A DNA stretch of 64,000 nucleotides, taken from the NCBI RefSeq assembly GCF_000739775.1, contig NZ_BBJH01000019.1:62001-126000 (forward strand), written 5' to 3'. The notes beneath the pieces are model-generated. The model worked only from the letters and a program-made list of their open reading frames with translations. It was not told the origin of the DNA and did no database searches. Position 1 is the first letter of the stretch, and every line of letters starts with the position of its first letter. Positions 59,913 through 64,000 of the stretch are shown here, one piece after another. This DNA comes from Paraburkholderia heleia NBRC 101817 (lineage in GTDB: Bacteria > Pseudomonadota > Gammaproteobacteria > Burkholderiales > Burkholderiaceae). The position numbers and the translations under genes were made by a program.

Positions 59913-62312
59913 TTACTTCGGCTGCGATTTCGCCAGCTGCTGCCAGGTTTCGACAACCGAATCCGGGTTCAGCGAGATCGAAGCGATCCCTTCGTCCGCG
60001 AGCCACTGGGCGAAGTCCGGATGGTCGGACGGGCCCTGACCGCAGATGCCGACGTACTTGTTCAGGCGGCGGCAGGTTTCGATCGCGCGCTTGAGCATAA
60101 ACTTCACGGCCGGATCGCGTTCGTCGAAGTCGACGGCCAGCAGTTCCATGCCCGAGTCCCGGTCGAGGCCGAGCGTGAGCTGCGTGAGGTCGTTCGAGCC
60201 GATCGAGAAGCCGTCGAAGTACTGCAGGAACTCTTCGGCGAGAATCGCGTTCGAGGGCACTTCGCACATCATGATCAGTTTGAGGTCGTTCACGCCGCGC
60301 TTGAGGCCAAACTTCTCGAGCAGGCCCACCACGCGCTCGGCCTGCTTGAGCGTGCGCACGAACGGCACCATGATCTCGACGTTCGCGAGACCCATCTCTT
60401 CACGCACGCGCTTGAGCGCGAGGCACTCCATTTCGAACGCCTGCGCGAAGTCCTCGGCGATGTAACGCGACGCGCCGCGGAAGCCCAGCATCGGGTTTTC
60501 TTCGTCCGGCTCGTAGCGCGAACCGCCGATCAGCTTCTTGTACTCGTTCGACTTGAAGTCGGACAGACGCACGATCACGGGCTTCGGATAGAACGCCGCC
60601 GCGATCGTGGCGATGCCTTCCGTGAGCTTGTCGACGTAAAACGCGCGCGGCGATGCGTGGCCGCGTGCAACGCTTTCCACGGCCTTCTTCAGGTCGGCGT
60701 CGACATTCGGGTACTCGAGAATCGCCTTCGGGTGCACGCCGATGTTGTTGTTGATGATGAACTCGAGACGCGCGAGGCCAACACCCGCGTTCGGCAGTTG
60801 CGAGAAGTCGAACGCGAGCTGCGGATTGCCGACGTTCATCATGATCTTGACCGGAATGGCCGGCAGATCGCCACGCTGCACTTCGCTGACTTCGGTTTCG
60901 AGCAGGCCGTCGTAGATGCGGCCCTCGTCGCCTTCCGCGCACGAAACCGTCACGAGCGCGCCGTCCTTCAGCATGTCGGTCGCGTCGCCGCAGCCCACCA
61001 CGGCCGGCACGCCCAGCTCACGCGCGATGATCGCCGCGTGGCAGGTCCGGCCACCACGGTTCGTGACGATGGCCGAAGCGCGCTTCATCACCGGCTCCCA
61101 GTTCGGGTCGGTCATGTCGGCGACCAGCACGTCGCCCGGCTGCACGCGTTCCATTTCGGACGGATCGTGAATCACCTTCACGCGGCCCGCGCCGATCTTC
61201 TGGCCGATTGCGCGGCCCGTTGCGAGCACCTGCGACTGGCCCTTGAGCTTGAAGCGCTGCTCGACCTTGCCCGCAGCCTGGCTCTTCACCGTCTCCGGGC
61301 GCGCCTGGAGAATGAAGATCTTGCCGTCGAGGCCGTCCTTGCCCCACTCGATGTCCATCGGACGCTGGTAGTGCTTCTCGATGATGACGGCGTACCTGGC
61401 CAGCTCGATCACGTCTTCGTCGGTGATCGAGAAGCGGTTGCGCTGTTCGTGCGAGACGTCGACCGTCTTCACGCGGCCAGGTTCCCCCGGCTGCGTGAAT
61501 TCCATCTTGATGAGCTTCGAGCCGATCGAGCGGCGGATGATCGGGGCCTTGCCCTGGGCGAGCGTGGTCTTGAAAACGTAGAACTCGTCCGGATTCACCG
61601 CGCCCTGCACGACCGTTTCACCGAGGCCGTAGCTCGACGTGATGAAGACGGCGTCCTTGAAGCCCGATTCCGTGTCCAGCGTGAACATCACGCCTGCCGC
61701 GCCGCGGTCCGAACGGACCATGCGCTGCACGCCAGCCGACAGCGCGACTTCGGCGTGGGTGAAGCCCTTGTGGACGCGATAGGAAATGGCGCGGTCGTTG
61801 TAGAGCGACGCGAACACGTGCTTGAGGCGATCGAGCACGTCTTCGATGCCGACCACGTTGAGGTAGCTTTCCTGCTGGCCGGCAAACGATGCGTCGGGCA
61901 GGTCTTCCGCCGTTGCCGACGAACGCACGGCGAACGACAGCTCAGACGGCGAACCGTTCTGCAGCGTCTCGAAACCGGCACGGATGTCCGCTTCGAGCTT
62001 CGGCTGCAGCGGCGCGTCGACGATCCATTGACGGATCTCCTTGCCGGCTTCGGCCAGCGCCTTCACGTCGTCGACGTCGAGCGTCTCCAGACGAGCGGCG
62101 ATCCGTTCGGTCAGGTTGTTATGTTTCAGGAAGTCGCGGAAGGCGAGCGCGGTCGTAGCGAAGCCCGTGGGCACACGCACGCCAGCTTCAGCCAATTGGC
62201 TGATCATTTCGCCGAGCGAGGCGTTCTTGCCGCCCACGATCTCGACATCGGTCATCCGCAACTGCTCGAAAGGCACTACATAAGCCTGATCCTTGGCAAC
62301 GGTGTTAGTCAT
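59913..62312 (-). CDS. ppsA: Phosphoenolpyruvate synthase
   Basis: The 799-residue enzyme has the N-terminal ATP-binding domain (VGGKNASLGEMISQLAEAGV, SSATAEDLPDASFAGQQES), the swivelling phosphohistidine domain with GGRTCHAAIIARELGVP (His about residue 424), and the C-terminal PEP/pyruvate barrel with IGSNDLTQLTLGLDRDSG and the active Cys in YVGICGQGPSDHP. It makes PEP from pyruvate and ATP for gluconeogenesis. The start at 62312 (MTNTVAKDQAYVVPF) has AGGGG 6 bases upstream. Its regulator gene is divergent, 399 bases away. Confidence 0.97.
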   Translation of the reverse strand: MTNTVAKDQAYVVPFEQLRMTDVEIVGGKNASLGEMISQLAEAGVRVPTGFATTALAFRDFLKHNNLTERIAARLETLDVDDVKALAEAGKEIRQWIVDAPLQPKLEADIRAGFETLQNGSPSELSFAVRSSATAEDLPDASFAGQQESYLNVVGIEDVLDRLKHVFASLYNDRAISYRVHKGFTHAEVALSAGVQRMVRSDRGAAGVMFTLDTESGFKDAVFITSSYGLGETVVQGAVNPDEFYVFKTTLAQGKAPIIRRSIGSKLIKMEFTQPGEPGRVKTVDVSHEQRNRFSITDEDVIELARYAVIIEKHYQRPMDIEWGKDGLDGKIFILQARPETVKSQAAGKVEQRFKLKGQSQVLATGRAIGQKIGAGRVKVIHDPSEMERVQPGDVLVADMTDPNWEPVMKRASAIVTNRGGRTCHAAIIARELGVPAVVGCGDATDMLKDGALVTVSCAEGDEGRIYDGLLETEVSEVQRGDLPAIPVKIMMNVGNPQLAFDFSQLPNAGVGLARLEFIINNNIGVHPKAILEYPNVDADLKKAVESVARGHASPRAFYVDKLTEGIATIAAAFYPKPVIVRLSDFKSNEYKKLIGGSRYEPDEENPMLGFRGASRYIAEDFAQAFEMECLALKRVREEMGLANVEIMVPFVRTLKQAERVVGLLEKFGLKRGVNDLKLIMMCEVPSNAILAEEFLQYFDGFSIGSNDLTQLTLGLDRDSGMELLAVDFDERDPAVKFMLKRAIETCRRLNKYVGICGQGPSDHPDFAQWLADEGIASISLNPDSVVETWQQLAKSQPK

Positions 62313-62711
62313 ACAAGCCCCTAAGTGTGAAAAAAATTCACGATTGCGCAAGTGGGCTCGAACGCGGTCTGCCCATTGGAAGCGGATTCGCGTCTTGCGC
62401 AACCTGTTGGAGAAGCAATCGCTCACGGAGCGCGAAAGAATTCCCATTCAACGGAAAAGCACGAAGATGCGCGCGATTACATGGAGTTAGGCAGAATCGC
62501 TGCAAATTGACACCAGAATGCGCCGCGATAGGCGGCGGTTTGGCGCGGTTGCACTGCAATTGCTTATCCAACAGGTTGCCGCTATTCTACCGTGCCGACT
62601 CTGGAAATTGTGCCAGTCGGCGAGAATTGCCCCTCGGTCCCGCCGGACGGGGCTTTCCGGGCGCCAGCCTGTCCCGAGCGGCCCTGCAGCTCACGTACCC
62701 AGCCTCAACCG
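62313..62711. other. Intergenic region, 399 bases, between divergent ppsA and ppsR
   Basis: Both promoters must lie here. The only structure I see is GTGAA-AAAAA-TTCAC (62327-62341), 15 bases before the ppsA start; it overlaps the ppsA leader and could be an operator or a chance A-rich repeat. The frame before the ppsR start stays open but shows no family-like residues. Confidence 0.5.
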
Positions 62712-63527
62712 ATGCCGCCTACCGTATTCATCGTCTCCGACGGTACCGGGATCACTGCCGAAACTTTCGCGCATTCGATCCTGTCGCAGTTCGACCAGAA
62801 ATTCCGCCTCGTGCGCGTGCCCTTCGTCGATTCGTCCGAAAAGGCCTACTCGACTGCCGAGAAGATCAACGAAGCCGCCGTGCAGGAAGGCCGCCGTCCG
62901 ATCGTGTTCACGACGCTCGTGGACAGCAACTCGAACGAGATCGTCAAACGCGCGAATGCGCTCGTGATGGACATGTTCCAGACCTTCGTGGAGCCGCTCG
63001 AACAGGAACTGGATCTCAAGTCGAGCCACGCCATGGGCCGCGGCCACCAGAACGCCGACACCGACGAATACAAGAACCGCATCGAGGCGATCAACTTCTC
63101 GCTCGCGCACGACGACGGCCAGTCCGACCGCAATCTCGCCGACGCCGACGTGATCCTCGTGGGCGTGTCGCGCAGCGGCAAGACGCCTACGAGCCTCTAT
63201 CTCGCGATGCAGTACGGTGTGAAGGCCGCGAACTACCCGCTCATCCCGGACGATTTCGAGCGCGCCAAGCTGCCGAACGCGTTGCTTTCGCATCGCACGA
63301 AGATATTCGGCCTCTCGATCGATCCGCAGCGTCTCACCGAGATCCGCAACGAGCGGCGTCCGGGCAGCAAATACGCCGCCCTGGAAAACTGCCGCTACGA
63401 AGTGAACGAAGCCGAGGCGATGATGCGCCGCGAAGGCATCAAGTGGCTCTCGTCGACGCACAAGTCGATCGAGGAAATCGCCACCACGATCCTGCAGGAA
63501 ATCCGCATCGACAAACCGTCGTATTGA
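62712..63527 (+). CDS. ppsR: PEP synthase regulatory protein (bifunctional kinase/pyrophosphorylase)
   Basis: The 271-residue protein begins MPPTVFIVSDGTGITAETFA and has the P-loop VGVSRSGKTPTSLYLA (about 157-172) of the DUF299 family. It inactivates PEP synthase by ADP-dependent phosphorylation of a Thr next to the catalytic His and reactivates it by Pi-dependent removal. The divergent ppsA gene makes its target clear. ATG 62712 is chosen from family homology; the ribosome-binding site is weak and an in-frame ATG 120 bases upstream exists. Confidence 0.95.
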   Translation: MPPTVFIVSDGTGITAETFAHSILSQFDQKFRLVRVPFVDSSEKAYSTAEKINEAAVQEGRRPIVFTTLVDSNSNEIVKRANALVMDMFQTFVEPLEQELDLKSSHAMGRGHQNADTDEYKNRIEAINFSLAHDDGQSDRNLADADVILVGVSRSGKTPTSLYLAMQYGVKAANYPLIPDDFERAKLPNALLSHRTKIFGLSIDPQRLTEIRNERRPGSKYAALENCRYEVNEAEAMMRREGIKWLSSTHKSIEEIATTILQEIRIDKPSY

Positions 63528-63545
63528 AACGGCCTGCCTGAAACG

Positions 63546-63574
63546 AAAAAGCCCGCGTCACGATGCGGGCTTTT
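63546..63574. terminator. Bidirectional terminator between ppsR and the methyltransferase gene
   Basis: AAAAGCCCGC / GCGGGCTTTT around an 8-base loop, with A and T runs on both sides, between two convergent genes. Confidence 0.88.
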
Positions 63575-63595
63575 GATTGCCGGCTGCTGCGAGCA

Positions 63596-64000
63596 TCAAC
63601 TTGCGTGCCGCTGCTGCCGGCATTGCTCGAACACGCACACCGCCGCCGCCGCCGCCACGTTGAGCGACTCCATGCCGCCCGGCTGCGGAATCGTCACGCG
63701 CAGCGCCGCCGCGTCGCGCCAGACCTGCGAGACGCCCGCTCCTTCGTTGCCGAACACCCACGCGACCTGGCCCGTGAGATCGGCCTCGTCGATCGCCTGC
63801 GCGCCATGCGAGTCGGTGATGACGACCGGCACGCCGAGCATCCCGACGAGCGCTTGCGCCTCCACGTTCTCGAACACCTGCAAGAGGAAATGCGCGCCCA
63901 TTGCCGAGCGCAGCACCTTCGACGACCACACATAGGCCGTGCCCGGCGTGCAGAACACCTTGTCGATGCCGGCCGCCGCCGCGCTGCGCAGGATCGAGCC
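63596..64000 (-). CDS. SpoU/TrmH-family RNA 2'-O-methyltransferase, C-terminal part
   Basis: The last 134 residues are visible; the 5' part is beyond the window. They carry the SPOUT knot motifs: GSILRSAAAAGIDKVF (motif 1 end), WVFGNEGAGVS (motif 2) and IPQPGGMESLNVAAAAAVCV (motif 3), which bind SAM and form the knot. The protein methylates a ribose 2'-OH in rRNA or tRNA; in this neighbourhood it is usually annotated as a 23S rRNA methyltransferase, but the exact target cannot be set from the C-terminal half. Confidence 0.9.
   Translation of the reverse strand, partial: GSILRSAAAAGIDKVFCTPGTAYVWSSKVLRSAMGAHFLLQVFENVEAQALVGMLGVPVVITDSHGAQAIDEADLTGQVAWVFGNEGAGVSQVWRDAAALRVTIPQPGGMESLNVAAAAAVCVFEQCRQQRHAS

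Noticed and set aside
59844..62324. An 826-codon open frame on the plus strand
   Set aside because: It is fully antisense to ppsA, whose motifs are complete.
1..64000. Mobile elements, prophage, CRISPR arrays, tRNA or rRNA genes
   Set aside because: I looked for transposase-like frames, long terminal inverted repeats, regularly spaced repeats and tRNA T-arm patterns and found none that hold up.

Overview
The window is a high-GC, densely coded bacterial chromosome segment. Gene content and neighbourhoods point to Burkholderia sensu lato (Paraburkholderia, Caballeronia or Burkholderia): guaB-orf-guaA, smpB divergent from ratA-rnfH, ppsA divergent from ppsR with a SpoU-type methyltransferase beside it, a dodecin, and an OmpC-like porin. 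This is inference from gene families; no 16S rRNA gene or other species marker is present. I saw no tRNA or rRNA gene, insertion sequence, prophage or CRISPR array. 61 protein genes are called, two of them cut by the window edges.

Layout. 0-6 kb: end of a PspA-like gene, a TPR membrane protein, a Baeyer-Villiger-type monooxygenase, a methyltransferase with a 43-residue hydrophobic mini-protein in front of it, and a soluble chemoreceptor. 5.8-10 kb: putrescine/spermidine ABC operon potFGHI. 10-17.5 kb: a DUF1289 protein, OmpW and nitronate monooxygenase (each preceded by an FNR/Anr-like box), an aldehyde dehydrogenase, the ABC-F protein YbiT, a 3-hydroxyisobutyrate-dehydrogenase-like enzyme and a dodecin.

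17.6-34.9 kb is a purine salvage and breakdown island. It has a BMP-type nucleoside/purine ABC transporter (ATPase, two permeases, binding protein), a divergent LysR regulator, 8-oxoguanine deaminase, 5-hydroxyisourate hydrolase, membrane urate hydroxylase PuuD with a fused cytochrome c domain, allantoinase PuuE, OHCU decarboxylase, allantoicase, ureidoglycolate lyase, an allantoin/hydantoin-racemase-like protein, an NCS1 transporter and a GntR regulator with two matching operator-like sites. Together they would import purine compounds and carry urate to S-allantoin, allantoate, ureidoglycolate, and finally glyoxylate and urea. Xanthine dehydrogenase and guanine deaminase are not in the window.

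35-43.7 kb: LD-carboxypeptidase, tadA, a DUF1992 gene, an aromatic aminotransferase with an aromatic amino acid permease and a divergent Lrp-type regulator, and a ribose-type sugar ABC transporter. 43.8-51 kb: a five-gene operon (Rieske oxygenase, MFS transporter, porin, VanB-like reductase, NAD-dependent dehydrogenase) divergent from a LysR gene, looking like a catabolic unit for an unidentified, probably aromatic, acid. 51.5-64 kb is housekeeping: guaA, a membrane protein of unknown function, guaB, an EamA transporter, rnfH-ratA, smpB, SPFH/NfeD membrane proteins, ppsA, ppsR and the end of a SpoU-family rRNA methyltransferase gene.

The most original signals are regulatory: the paired FNR-like boxes before ompW and the nitronate monooxygenase gene, the repeated TTGTCAACAAT element before gntR, long perfect palindromes before uraH, the NCS1 gene and guaB, and the mini-protein gene at 3918-4049. 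I found no defence system or other wholly new machine that the sequence would support.
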